Under the pieces are notes generated by a model. That model was not told the DNA's origin, ran no database searches, and worked only from the letters and a program-made list of their open reading frames with translations. Below, piece after piece: positions 46,082 to 54,353 of a stretch of 64,000 bases of DNA. The first letter of the stretch is position 1, and every line of letters begins with the position of its first letter. Made by a program: the position numbers and the translations under genes. The stretch comes from Phytohabitans suffuscus (GTDB lineage: Bacteria; Actinomycetota; Actinomycetes; Mycobacteriales; Micromonosporaceae), in contig NZ_AP022871.1 in assembly GCF_011764565.1 (NCBI RefSeq), positions 5,456,320-5,520,319 on the forward strand, in the 5' to 3' direction.

Positions 46082-47197
46082 ATGCCCGCACGTGGTTTCC
46101 TGTTCATCTCCGTAGCCGCGACCGCCTGGGGAACGGGTGGGGCCGCCGCGGCCCTGCTCTACCGCACCAGCGGCCTCGGCCCGATCGCCGTGTCCTGGTG
46201 GCGGATGGCCATCGGCGTCACGATCCTGGCCGCCGTGCTCGCCGTCCGCCCCGCCGTGCTCGCCGTCCGCCCCGCCGTGCTCGCCGTCCGCCACCGCCCC
46301 GCCGTGCTGCCCGGACGCCGCCGCCTCGCCGCGCTGCCAATACGCCGCCGGCTCGCCACCCTGCCCGAGCGGCGCCGGCTCGGGCACCTCGTGGTCATCG
46401 GCGTCGGGCTCGCCCTCTACCAGACGGCGTACTACGGCGCGGTGGCCCGCATCGGGCTGGCTGTCGCCACCGTCGTCACGCTGGGAGCCGGTCCGGTGCT
46501 GATCGCGTTCGGCGCGCGGGTCTGGATGGGCGAGCGCCTCGGCCGCGCCGGCACGGCCACCGTCGGGCTCGCGCTGGTCGGGCTGGCCCTGCTGACCGGT
46601 GGATCAGGCGGCGCCGGTACCGACCCGGCGCTCGGCATCCTCCTGTCGCTGCTGTCCGCGTCCGGGTACGCGGCGGTCACGCTCCTCACCCGCGCGAGGG
46701 GTACCGCCGGGCGGCCCTACGACACCGCGCTGGCCGGGTTTCTGGTCGGCGGGGTGTGCCTGCTGCCGTTCGCGCTCCTGGAGGGCGTGAGCGTCACCTA
46801 CGACACCGGCACCGTGGGGTGGCTGATCTACCTGGGCGCGGTGCCGAGCGCGCTCGCGTACGGCCTCTTCTTCGCCGGCCTCGCCCACGTGCGCGCGGCG
46901 ACCGCCTCCGTCGTGGCGCTGCTGGAGCCGGTGGTGGCGGCCGGGATCGCGGTGGCGCTGCTCGGGGAGCGACTCTCGGCCGCGGCCATGGCCGGCACCG
47001 TGGTCCTGCTGGGCGCGGTGGCCGCCCTGGTCGCGACGGAAATCAAGCCGGCCGTCCCGGTGGCGACGGCAACGGCGGCGGCCGAGGGCACGGCGGCGGC
47101 CGAGGGCACGGCGGCGGCCGAGGGCACGGCGGCGGCCGAGGGCACGGCGGCGGCCGAGGGCACGGCGGCGGCCGAGGACGCGGCGGCGACCAGGTAA
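46082..47197 (+). CDS. EamA-family transporter with repeat-expanded loops
   Basis: A drug/metabolite exporter of 371 residues with about ten helices and two EamA halves (GFLFISVAATAWGTGGAAAA; LLSLLSASGYAAVTLLTRAR; AYGLFFAGLAHVRAATASVV). Two low-complexity insertions are unusual: between helices 2 and 3 a tandem VLAVRPA unit (21-bp repeat at about 46236-46299) plus Arg-rich repeats, and at the C-terminus six copies of AAAEGT (18-bp repeat, about 47074-47183). Both preserve frame. Substrate unknown. ATG at 46082 with GGAG upstream. Confidence 0.88.
   Translation: MPARGFLFISVAATAWGTGGAAAALLYRTSGLGPIAVSWWRMAIGVTILAAVLAVRPAVLAVRPAVLAVRHRPAVLPGRRRLAALPIRRRLATLPERRRLGHLVVIGVGLALYQTAYYGAVARIGLAVATVVTLGAGPVLIAFGARVWMGERLGRAGTATVGLALVGLALLTGGSGGAGTDPALGILLSLLSASGYAAVTLLTRARGTAGRPYDTALAGFLVGGVCLLPFALLEGVSVTYDTGTVGWLIYLGAVPSALAYGLFFAGLAHVRAATASVVALLEPVVAAGIAVALLGERLSAAAMAGTVVLLGAVAALVATEIKPAVPVATATAAAEGTAAAEGTAAAEGTAAAEGTAAAEGTAAAEDAAATR
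47074..47183. repeat. 18-bp tandem repeat inside the EamA gene
   Basis: Six copies of GGCACGGCGGCGGCCGAG encoding GTAAAE at the protein C-terminus, with almost no variation. Confidence 0.9.
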
Positions 47198-47229
47198 GGC
47201 CGGGCCGGCCGCGGCGATAGGGTCGGGGC

Positions 47230-47460
47230 GTGGACCGCCCCGCGCCCCGGCCCCTGCACGAGCCCCACCCGTCCCGGCTGCCCCTCGACCACCCGCGCCG
47301 CGACGAGATCATCGCCGCTCACGCCGCCGCCCTCGCGGCGGGTGAGGCCGGCTACCTCGACCCCGACACCGGGCTCTTCGTGCTCACCGCCGCCTTTCAC
47401 GCCGGCCGCAGCACCTGCTGTGGCCGCGGCTGCCGCCACTGCCCGTACGTCAACACCTGA
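47230..47460 (+). CDS. DUF5522 family Cys-rich small protein
   Basis: A 76-residue protein with DEIIAAHAAALAAGEAGYLDP and the Cys motif STCCGRGCRHCPY at the C-terminus, typical of DUF5522. Four cysteines suggest metal binding. GTG at 47230, 32 bp after the EamA gene. No role is known. Confidence 0.82.
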   Translation: MDRPAPRPLHEPHPSRLPLDHPRRDEIIAAHAAALAAGEAGYLDPDTGLFVLTAAFHAGRSTCCGRGCRHCPYVNT

Positions 47461-47483
47461 ACGCCCGCGGCGTCGAGCCGCCG

Positions 47484-48167
47484 TCAGCTCTTCGGGCCGT
47501 ACAACCGGGCCACGTCCGGGGAGTCCAGCCACCCGCTGTAGGTGGGCGACTCCGGCCAGCCGTCCGGACTGTCCTGCCACTGCTCCCGCCGCCCGTACGG
47601 CAGGACGTCCACCAGGGCGAACGTGTGGGTGAGCTGCTCGACGCCGCGGCCGCTGGTGTGCCAGGTGCGGTAGACGGTGTCGCCGTCGCGCAGGAACACG
47701 TTCAACGCGAACCCGCCGCCCGGTGGCGCGTCGACGTCGGCGCCGAACGGGCTGCCGGCGGTGGAGTACCAGGTCATCCTGTTGCCGACGCGCCGGGCGT
47801 AGGCCAGGGCCGCGTCGATCGGGCCCTGGGTGACGACCACGAACCGCGCGTCGTAGTTGTCGAGGAAGTCCAGGCGGGTGAACGCCGAGGTGAAGCCGGT
47901 GCAGCCGCCACACTGCCACTCGGCGTCCGGGTCGGGGTTCCACATGTGGTTGTAGACGATCAGCTGTGACCTGCCGGCGAAGATGTCTACGAGCCGGACC
48001 GGGCCCTCGGCGCCGACCAGGGTGTAGTCCGGCATCCGCACCATCGGCAGCCGGCGGCGCTGCGCGGCGATCGCGTCGAGCTCCTTGGTCGCGGCCTTCT
48101 CGCGTGCACGAAGCTTGTCCAGCTCGTCGCGCCAGGTCTGGTGATCGACGACGCTTGGCATAGCCAT
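47484..48167 (-). CDS. DUF899 thioredoxin-like protein
   Basis: A 227-residue paralogue of the frameshifted protein at 18900-19692. MPSVVDHQTWRDELDKLRA at the start, RRRLPMVRMPDYTLVGAEGP, VYNHMWNPDPDAEWQCGGCT with the CxxC, and ALVDVLPYGRREQWQDSPDG are conserved. ATG at 48167 (MAMPS) has GGAG 9 bases upstream; ATGs at 48176 and further are possible. Isolated, convergent with DUF5522, divergent from LhgO. Confidence 0.88.
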   Translation of the reverse strand: MAMPSVVDHQTWRDELDKLRAREKAATKELDAIAAQRRRLPMVRMPDYTLVGAEGPVRLVDIFAGRSQLIVYNHMWNPDPDAEWQCGGCTGFTSAFTRLDFLDNYDARFVVVTQGPIDAALAYARRVGNRMTWYSTAGSPFGADVDAPPGGGFALNVFLRDGDTVYRTWHTSGRGVEQLTHTFALVDVLPYGRREQWQDSPDGWPESPTYSGWLDSPDVARLYGPKS

Positions 48168-48287
48168 GATCAACATCTCCTTCGTGGCGTACCTGCCCAA
48201 CCCTACGAGCAGATCCTGTCCCAACCCCCCGACAAAGGCGCCGACCAGTCACGGCCGCGAGGGGCTGGCGCGGGGTACTGTCCGGCC

Positions 48288-49487
48288 ATGGCGAAGTTTG
48301 TCGTGGTCGGGGCCGGGATCGTGGGCCTCGCGGTGGCGCACCGGATCACCCAGGACTACCCGGACGCGCAGGTGACCGTGCTGGAGAAGGAGGACCGGGT
48401 CGCCGCCCACCAGACCGGCCACAACTCCGGCGTGATCCACGCGGGCGTGTACTACAAGCCGGGCAGCCTCAAGGCGACGCTGTGCAGGGCCGGCTCGCGT
48501 TCGATGGTGGAGTTCTGCGCCGAGCACGGCATCGCCCACCAGGTCTGCGGCAAGCTGATCGTCGCCACCGGCACCGACGAGCTGCCCCGCCTCCGCGCGC
48601 TGTACGAGCGGGCGGTGGCCAACGGCCTCCCGGCGCGGCTGCTCAGCCGGGAGGAGGCGACCGGGTACGAGCCGCACGTCGACTGCGTGCAGGCCCTCCA
48701 CGTGGCCTCGACCGGCATCGCCGACTTCGCCGCGGTGTGCCGGACGCTCGCCGCGCTCGCCGAGAAGGCCGGTGCCGAGGTGCGTTTCGGGACCAGGCTG
48801 ACCGGCATCGCCGTACGCGACGGCAAGCAGATCGTCGAGACGACGGCGGGCGACATCCGCGCGGACGTCCTGGTCAACTGCGCCGGCCTGCACGCCGACC
48901 GGGTGGCGCGGCTGGCCGGGGTGGACCCGCCGGCGCGGATCATCCCGTTCCGCGGCGAGTACTACGAGCTGCGCCCCGAGCGGCGTGACCTGGTGCGCGG
49001 GCTGATCTATCCGGTGCCCGACCCGCAGTTCCCGTTCCTCGGCGTGCACCTGACCCGCATGGTCGACGGCACCGTCCACGCTGGACCGAACGCGGTGCTC
49101 GCGCTCGCCCGCGAAGGCTACAGCTGGCGCCGCGTCAACCCGCGCGACATCGCCGACTTCGCCGTCTACTCAGGACTGTGGCGGCTGGCCCGGCGCCACC
49201 TCGGGTACGGCCTGACCGAGGTACGCCGCTCCCTGTCCACCCGGCGCTTCGCGCGGAGCCTCGCGCGGCTGGTGCCCGAGGTGACGGAGGGCGACCTGGT
49301 GCGTACCGAGGCGGGCGTGCGCGCGCAGGCGATCGCGCCGGACGGCTCGCTGGTCGACGATTTTCTGATCGTGAGGCGCGAGCGGCAGGTACACGTGCTC
49401 AACGCCCCTTCGCCGGCCGCGACAAGCTCCCTGGAGATCGCAAAGCACATCGTGTCGCACCTTCCGGGCTTTCCTGCCGCGCGCTGA
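48288..49487 (+). CDS. lhgO: L-2-hydroxyglutarate oxidase
   Basis: FAD-dependent enzyme oxidising L-2-hydroxyglutarate to 2-oxoglutarate, passing electrons to the membrane quinone pool or to oxygen. The 399-residue protein has the dinucleotide motif VVVGAGIVGLAVAHRI at residues 4-19, TGHNSGVIHAGVYYKPGSLK, LVNCAGLHADRVARLAG and PVPDPQFPFLGVHLTR, which are strong LhgO-type signatures. The length is standard. ATG at 48288 follows a weak ribosome site. Confidence 0.93.
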   Translation: MAKFVVVGAGIVGLAVAHRITQDYPDAQVTVLEKEDRVAAHQTGHNSGVIHAGVYYKPGSLKATLCRAGSRSMVEFCAEHGIAHQVCGKLIVATGTDELPRLRALYERAVANGLPARLLSREEATGYEPHVDCVQALHVASTGIADFAAVCRTLAALAEKAGAEVRFGTRLTGIAVRDGKQIVETTAGDIRADVLVNCAGLHADRVARLAGVDPPARIIPFRGEYYELRPERRDLVRGLIYPVPDPQFPFLGVHLTRMVDGTVHAGPNAVLALAREGYSWRRVNPRDIADFAVYSGLWRLARRHLGYGLTEVRRSLSTRRFARSLARLVPEVTEGDLVRTEAGVRAQAIAPDGSLVDDFLIVRRERQVHVLNAPSPAATSSLEIAKHIVSHLPGFPAAR

Positions 49488-49549
49488 GGCCCTATCGTGG
49501 CCGACGGACCGGGCCCGGCAAGGCCGCCGCCGACCAGGAGGACACGACC

Positions 49550-50103
49550 GTGCGGACGCGTGCGCGACGCCTCAGCGCCAGCCTGTTGCTGCTGCTCCTC
49601 GCCGGCTGCGGGCGGAGGCCGCGGCCGAAACGCCGTCCACACCCGCACCGGTCGCGCCGGAGATCCCCGCGGCCGCCGCGGGTGGCGTGTGCCAGCTGCT
49701 CGACTACGTGCTGATCGAGCGGATCGTGGGCGTCAAGTTCGACGTCGCCGCCGCCCAGAAGGTCGACAAGACCTACACGTGCGCCGTCCAGTCGATGGGC
49801 GCTCCCCGCCCCGACATCCTGCTGTCGGTGACCGTGACGACGGCCGACGCCGAGGTCTTCCAGGAGGAGCTGATCCCCGAGGGCGGCGCGGCCGTCAAGG
49901 GGCTCGGCAAGGCCGCCTACCGCCAGATCCGCGGCGCCGGCGGCTCGGCCGGCCCCGGCGTCGAGGTCGGCTGGCTGACCGCCGACGCCCGACTGATCGT
50001 CCTGCGCTACACCTTCGCGGCCGGCCAGCCCAGGTCGGCCGCTGACGCGCTCGCCCCCAAGCTGGTCGAGCTGGCGAAAGAGATCAACCAAACCAGCGTC
50101 TAG
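49550..50103 (+). CDS. probable lipoprotein, with a frameshift
   Basis: The GTG at 49550 has AGGAGGA upstream and encodes a signal peptide with lipobox LLLLAGCG. After GCG the frame is lost: one extra G at about 49614-49616 restores GREAAAETPSTPAPVAPEIP and the body VCQLLDYVLIERIVGVKFDV to LVELAKEINQTSV (total about 184 residues). The body resembles actinomycete DUF3558-type lipoproteins in outline. Function unknown. Confidence 0.68.
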
Positions 50104-50325
50104 CCAGCTTCAGGGCCAGGAGTGGCGGGCCTCGACCCCTCCAAACAAACCGAGAATTCGAGGTTGGATCCTCTTAATGGACTTAATGGACCATCGGGGG
50201 CCAAAGCTGCTCCGGCTCCGAAACCTCCCGCCCAGATCGGGGATCTCGGCGAAGGCGAAGGATCCTCCGGCGTCCGGCGGCATGCCTCGCCACCGAGACG
50301 CGCGAGGGGCGGTCGGGCGGAGGCG

Positions 50326-51009
50326 CTAGCGGGCGGCCACGAACACGCGCGACGCCACCTCGCGGGGGAGGCGGATCTTGTCGCCGGAGCGGTCGATCGT
50401 CACGCCGTCGCGCTCCTGGGCCACGGTGACCGTCACGCCGGGGTCGACGCCGGCGGCGTGGAGCTGGCGGAGGACGTCGGAGTCGGTCTGGACGCTCTCG
50501 CAGATGCGGCGGACCACCACCTGGCCGGTCAGGCCGGGGAACGCGAGATTGCGCTCGCCGCCATCCTCACCGGCCAGCACGGTCGCGCCGTTGCCCAGCG
50601 CGTCGAGGCCGGGGATGGGGTTGCCGTACGGCGAGCGGGTGGGGCGGTTGAGCAGCTCGTAGACCTTCTTCTCCACCGTGTCGCTCATCACGTGCTCCCA
50701 CCGGCAGGCCTCCTCGTGGGCCTCCTCGTAGGGCATGCCGATCACGTTGACCAGAAGCAGCTCGGCGAGGCGGTGCTTGCGCATGACCGAGACGGCGTGG
50801 GCGCGACCGGTGTCGGTGAGGGCGAGGTGGCGGTCGCCTTCGACGGTGAGCAGGCCGTCGCGCTCCATGCGGGCGACGGTCTGGCTGACGGTGGGGCCGC
50901 TCTGGTGCAGCCGCTCGGCGATCCGGGCACGCAGCGGCGGCACACCCTCCTCTTCGAGCTCGAGGATGGTCTTGAGGTACATCTCGGTGGTATCGACCAA
51001 GTCGTTCAC
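50326..51009 (-). CDS. DtxR/IdeR-family metal-dependent regulator
   Basis: A metal-responsive repressor (iron or manganese) of 227 residues. Winged helix with DLVDTTEMYLKTILELEEEG and LHQSGPTVSQTVARMERDGL, metal-binding/dimer domain (AHEEACRWEHVMSDTVEKKV with Cys, Glu and His ligands at about 102-110), and a C-terminal SH3-like FeoA domain (RLPREVASRVFVAAR). The GTG at 51009 has GGAGG 8 bases upstream. Divergent from the sulfurtransferase operon, but no clear metal-box palindrome was found between them. Confidence 0.93.
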   Translation of the reverse strand: MNDLVDTTEMYLKTILELEEEGVPPLRARIAERLHQSGPTVSQTVARMERDGLLTVEGDRHLALTDTGRAHAVSVMRKHRLAELLLVNVIGMPYEEAHEEACRWEHVMSDTVEKKVYELLNRPTRSPYGNPIPGLDALGNGATVLAGEDGGERNLAFPGLTGQVVVRRICESVQTDSDVLRQLHAAGVDPGVTVTVAQERDGVTIDRSGDKIRLPREVASRVFVAAR

Positions 51010-51097
51010 AGTGCAGCCCTCCCCGCACCATGCTACCCCTGCGGAACGGCGCGGCCTGTCCCGCAGGTGCGGCCCCCGCGGTGGTTGACTTGACCGC

Positions 51098-51922
51098 GTG
51101 GCCATACGCAGCGATCTTATCGTGGAAGCCGGCGCGCTCGCGACCACGCTGACCGGTACGACCGTCCTCGACGTCCGCTGGCGCCTGGCGGGTCCGCCGG
51201 GCCGTGACGACTACGCCGCGGGGCATCTGCCGGGCGCGGTGTTCCTGGATCTCGACGCCGACCTCTGCGGCCCGCCGGGCGAGGGTGGGCGCCATCCGCT
51301 GCCCGATCCCGGCGACCTCCAGCGGGTGCTGCGGGCGGCCGGGGTGCGCGCGGGCCGCCCCGTCGTCGTGTACGACCTGGGCGACGGCCTCCCCGCCGCC
51401 CGCGCCTGGTGGACGCTGCGCTGGGCGGGGCACGAGGCGGTGCGGGTGCTCGACGGCGGCTTTCCCGCCTGGGTGGCCGCGGGCCTGCCGGTCACCGCCG
51501 AGGTGCCCCGGCCCGAGCCGGGCGACCTCACCGTCCGTCCGGGTGGGATGCCGGTGCTCGCCGCCGCCGAGGCCGGCCGCCTCGCTGGCGAGGGCGTGCT
51601 GATCGACGTGCGGGCGGCACCCCGCTACCGGGGCGAGGTCGAGCCGGTCGACCCGGTCGCCGGCCACATCCCCGGCGCGGTCAACCTCCCGACCACCGAG
51701 CATCTCGAGGCGGACGGCCGGTTGCGCGCCGCCGGTGACCTCCGGTCACGGTTCGCGGAGGTCGGCGTCGACGATGGTGTACGCGTCGGCGCGTACTGCG
51801 GCTCCGGAATCACCGCCGCGCACACCGTACTGGCGCTCAACCTGGCCGGCCACGCGGACGCCGCGCTCTACGTGGGGTCGTGGAGCGAGTGGATCACGGA
51901 CCCCGACCGCCCCGTGGCCTGA
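51098..51922 (+). CDS. thiosulfate/3-mercaptopyruvate sulfurtransferase
   Basis: A two-domain rhodanese of 274 residues. Inactive N-terminal domain (VLDVRWRLAGPPGRDDYAAG, GHLPGAVFLDLDADLCGPPG) and active C-terminal domain with the catalytic Cys in GAYCGSGITAAHTVLAL at about 234. GTG start in the divergent region with DtxR. The next gene (P450) overlaps its end by 43 bp. Confidence 0.9.
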   Translation: MAIRSDLIVEAGALATTLTGTTVLDVRWRLAGPPGRDDYAAGHLPGAVFLDLDADLCGPPGEGGRHPLPDPGDLQRVLRAAGVRAGRPVVVYDLGDGLPAARAWWTLRWAGHEAVRVLDGGFPAWVAAGLPVTAEVPRPEPGDLTVRPGGMPVLAAAEAGRLAGEGVLIDVRAAPRYRGEVEPVDPVAGHIPGAVNLPTTEHLEADGRLRAAGDLRSRFAEVGVDDGVRVGAYCGSGITAAHTVLALNLAGHADAALYVGSWSEWITDPDRPVA

Positions 51923-53124
51923 ACCCCCTGGCCCTGCTCGTCCGGGCCCGGCGCCGTGGCGCCGTGGCCCGGCTGCCGGTGCCCGGCGCGCGTGTCTACC
52001 TGGTCAGCGACCCGGCCGCTATCCAGGAGGCGCTCACCCGCACCCAGCGGGAGTACGCCAAGGGCGTGGGCCGCCACGGCCGCGAGCCGCTCAAGCGGGT
52101 GCTCGGCGACGGCCTGCTCACCAGCCCGCCCGACCTGCACCGCCAGCAGCGCAGGCTGGTGCGGCCGCTGTTCCACCGCGAGCGGGTGGCCGGGTACGCG
52201 GCGACGTTCACCGCGCTGGCACGGGAGGCGGCCGCCGGGTGGCGCGACGGCGAGGTGCGCGACCTGCACCGCGACCTGACCGCGCTGACGCTGGCGATCG
52301 TCGCCCGCACGGTCTTCGACGCCGGCGTCACGGACGCCGCGGTCACCACGGTCAGCCGCGCGCTCGCCCGCAACCAGCGCGCCTTGCGCCGCGAGATCCT
52401 CCCCGGCGGTACCCTCCTGGACCGCCTGCCGCTCCCCGCGACCCGCCGCTGGCGCGCGGACAGCGCGGCGGTCGACGCTGTCGTCCACGGCCTGATCGAG
52501 GCCCGGCGGGCCGAGCCGGGCGGGAGCGACCTGCTGAGCCTGCTGCTGGCCACCGGCATGCCGGACCGGCGGATCCGCGACGAGGCGCTCACGCTGCTGC
52601 TCGCCGGGCACGAGACCACGGCCAGCGCGCTCGCCTTCACGTTCGCGCTGCTCTCGCACGATCCGGCGGCGCAGGAGCGGATCGCGGGCGGCGACCGCGC
52701 GTACACCACCGCGGTCGTGCGCGAGTCGCTGCGCCTCTACCCGCCGGCGTGGGCGATCTGGCGGCACCTCGTCGAGGCGCGCGAGGTGGGCGGGCGGCGC
52801 CTGCCGGCCGGCGCGACGCTGATCTTCAGCCCGTGGGTGACGCACCGCGACCCGGCGTGGTGGCCCGAGCCGGACCGCTTCCGCCCCGAGCGGTGGCTGG
52901 CCGGGCCGCCGCCGGAGCGGTACGCGTACTTCCCGTTCGGCGCCGGCCCCCGCCAGTGCGTCGGCAACGAGTTCGCCGAGCTGGAGGCGGCCCGCGTCAC
53001 CGAGGCGGTCTGCGCGCGCTGGGTGCTCGCCCCCGCGCCGGGCGGGCGGCCGGTCGTGCCGCGGCCGCTGATCACCCTGCGCCCCCGCTACGGCGTGCCG
53101 CTGCTGCTCCGCGTGCGACGATGA
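51880..53124 (+). CDS. cytochrome P450
   Basis: A heme-thiolate monooxygenase of about 414 residues, soluble. I-helix LLLAGHETTASAL, ExxR ESLRLYPPAW at about 282, PERF-like DRFRPERWLAG, and the heme-binding FGAGPRQCVGNEFA with the ligand Cys at about 359. The N-terminus is short compared with typical 400-450 residue forms and overlaps the sulfurtransferase by 43 bp; a later GTG at 51889 is possible. No ferredoxin or reductase gene is next to it, so a distant redox partner is expected. Substrate unknown. Confidence 0.9.
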   Translation: MERVDHGPRPPRGLNPLALLVRARRRGAVARLPVPGARVYLVSDPAAIQEALTRTQREYAKGVGRHGREPLKRVLGDGLLTSPPDLHRQQRRLVRPLFHRERVAGYAATFTALAREAAAGWRDGEVRDLHRDLTALTLAIVARTVFDAGVTDAAVTTVSRALARNQRALRREILPGGTLLDRLPLPATRRWRADSAAVDAVVHGLIEARRAEPGGSDLLSLLLATGMPDRRIRDEALTLLLAGHETTASALAFTFALLSHDPAAQERIAGGDRAYTTAVVRESLRLYPPAWAIWRHLVEAREVGGRRLPAGATLIFSPWVTHRDPAWWPEPDRFRPERWLAGPPPERYAYFPFGAGPRQCVGNEFAELEAARVTEAVCARWVLAPAPGGRPVVPRPLITLRPRYGVPLLLRVRR

Positions 53125-54350
53125 CTGGCGTGAGCGGGAGTCGTGAGGCTACGGGCGGGAGCGGGAGCGTGGCGGACGGCACGGTGGTGGTGTGGGACGA
53201 GGCCCTGCTGGCGTACGACATGGGCGACCACCCGCTCGACCCGGTCCGCGTGGAGCTGACCATCGCGCTCGCCCGAGAGCTGGGCGTCCTCGACCGCCCC
53301 GGGGTCCGCGTGGTCGCCCCCAAGCCGGCCGACGAGGCCGCGCTCACCCGGGTGCACCGCCCCGACTACATCGAGGCGGTGCGGGCCGCGCCGGACGACC
53401 CGTTCTTCTCCGGCTGGGGGCTCAACAGCCCCGACAACCCGGTCTTCGACGGCATGCACGAGGCCGGCGCGCTGGTCTGCGGCGCCACGCTCGCGGCCGC
53501 CGAGGCGGTGTGGCGCGGCGAGGCGCGGCGGGGGGTCAACGTCGCCGGCGGCCTGCACCACGCGATGCCCGCGCGGGCGTCCGGCTTCTGCGTCTACAAC
53601 GACCCGGCGGTCGCCATCGCCCGCCTGCTCGACCTGGGCGCGGAGCGCGTCGCGTACGTCGACATCGACGTCCACCACGGCGACGGCGTGCAGGCCGTCT
53701 TCTACGACGACCCGCGCGTGCTCACGGTCAGCCTGCACGAGACGCCGCTCGCGCTCTTTCCCGGCACCGGCTTCCCGGAGGAGACCGGCGGCGCGGGCGC
53801 GGAGGGGATGTCGGTCAACGTCGCGCTCCCGCCCGGCACGTCCGACCTCGCCTGGCTGCGCGCCTTCCACGCGGTGGTGCCCTCGGTCGTGCGCGCGTTC
53901 CGCCCGCAGGTGCTCTTCACCCAGTGCGGCGCCGACAGCCACCGCCTCGACCCGCTGGCCGACCTGAGGCTGTCGGTCGACGGCCAGCGCGCCGCCCACC
54001 TGGCCCTGCGCGACCTCGCCGACGAGCTGTGCGAGGGCCGGTGGATCGCGACGGGCGGCGGCGGGTACGCGCTGGTCGAGGTCGTCCCGCGCACCTGGAC
54101 CCACCTGCTCGCGGCGGCCACCGGCGACCCGATCGACCCGCTGACGCTGACCCCGCTGCGCTGGCGCGAGCTGGCCCGGCGCCGCCGCCCCGACCGCGAG
54201 GTGCCGCTGCGCATGACCGACGACGGGCCGGTGGCGTACCAGCCGTGGCAGCCGGAGAGCGAGCCCGACGCGGTCGACCGCGCCATCATGGCCACCCGCA
54301 AGGCCGTCTTCCCGCTGCACGGCCTCGACCCGCACGACCCCCGCGACTGA
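53121..54350 (+). CDS. acuC: class I/II histone deacetylase-like protein (AcuC-type)
   Basis: Zn-dependent protein deacetylase, 409 residues. Metal and catalytic motifs GGLHHAMPARASGFC, YVDIDVHHGDGVQAVFY (Asp and His ligands at about 180), SLHETPLALFPGTG, FTQCGADSHRLDPLAD and TGGGGYALVEVVPR are present. AcuC proteins deacetylate acetyl-CoA synthetase and similar enzymes. The neighbour is a GNAT/acyl-CoA-synthetase fusion that would do the reverse reaction, which supports this role. ATG overlaps the P450 stop. Confidence 0.9.
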   Translation: MTGVSGSREATGGSGSVADGTVVVWDEALLAYDMGDHPLDPVRVELTIALARELGVLDRPGVRVVAPKPADEAALTRVHRPDYIEAVRAAPDDPFFSGWGLNSPDNPVFDGMHEAGALVCGATLAAAEAVWRGEARRGVNVAGGLHHAMPARASGFCVYNDPAVAIARLLDLGAERVAYVDIDVHHGDGVQAVFYDDPRVLTVSLHETPLALFPGTGFPEETGGAGAEGMSVNVALPPGTSDLAWLRAFHAVVPSVVRAFRPQVLFTQCGADSHRLDPLADLRLSVDGQRAAHLALRDLADELCEGRWIATGGGGYALVEVVPRTWTHLLAAATGDPIDPLTLTPLRWRELARRRRPDREVPLRMTDDGPVAYQPWQPESEPDAVDRAIMATRKAVFPLHGLDPHDPRD

Positions 54351-54353
54351 GCC

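Noticed and set aside
47043..47312. Proline/arginine-rich small gene antisense to the EamA repeat
   Set aside because: It is the complement of the Ala/Glu repeat array and has no start context.
50104..50325. tRNA or small RNA gene after the lipoprotein
   Set aside because: No cloverleaf or terminator could be drawn; only a short direct repeat CTTAATGGA was noted.
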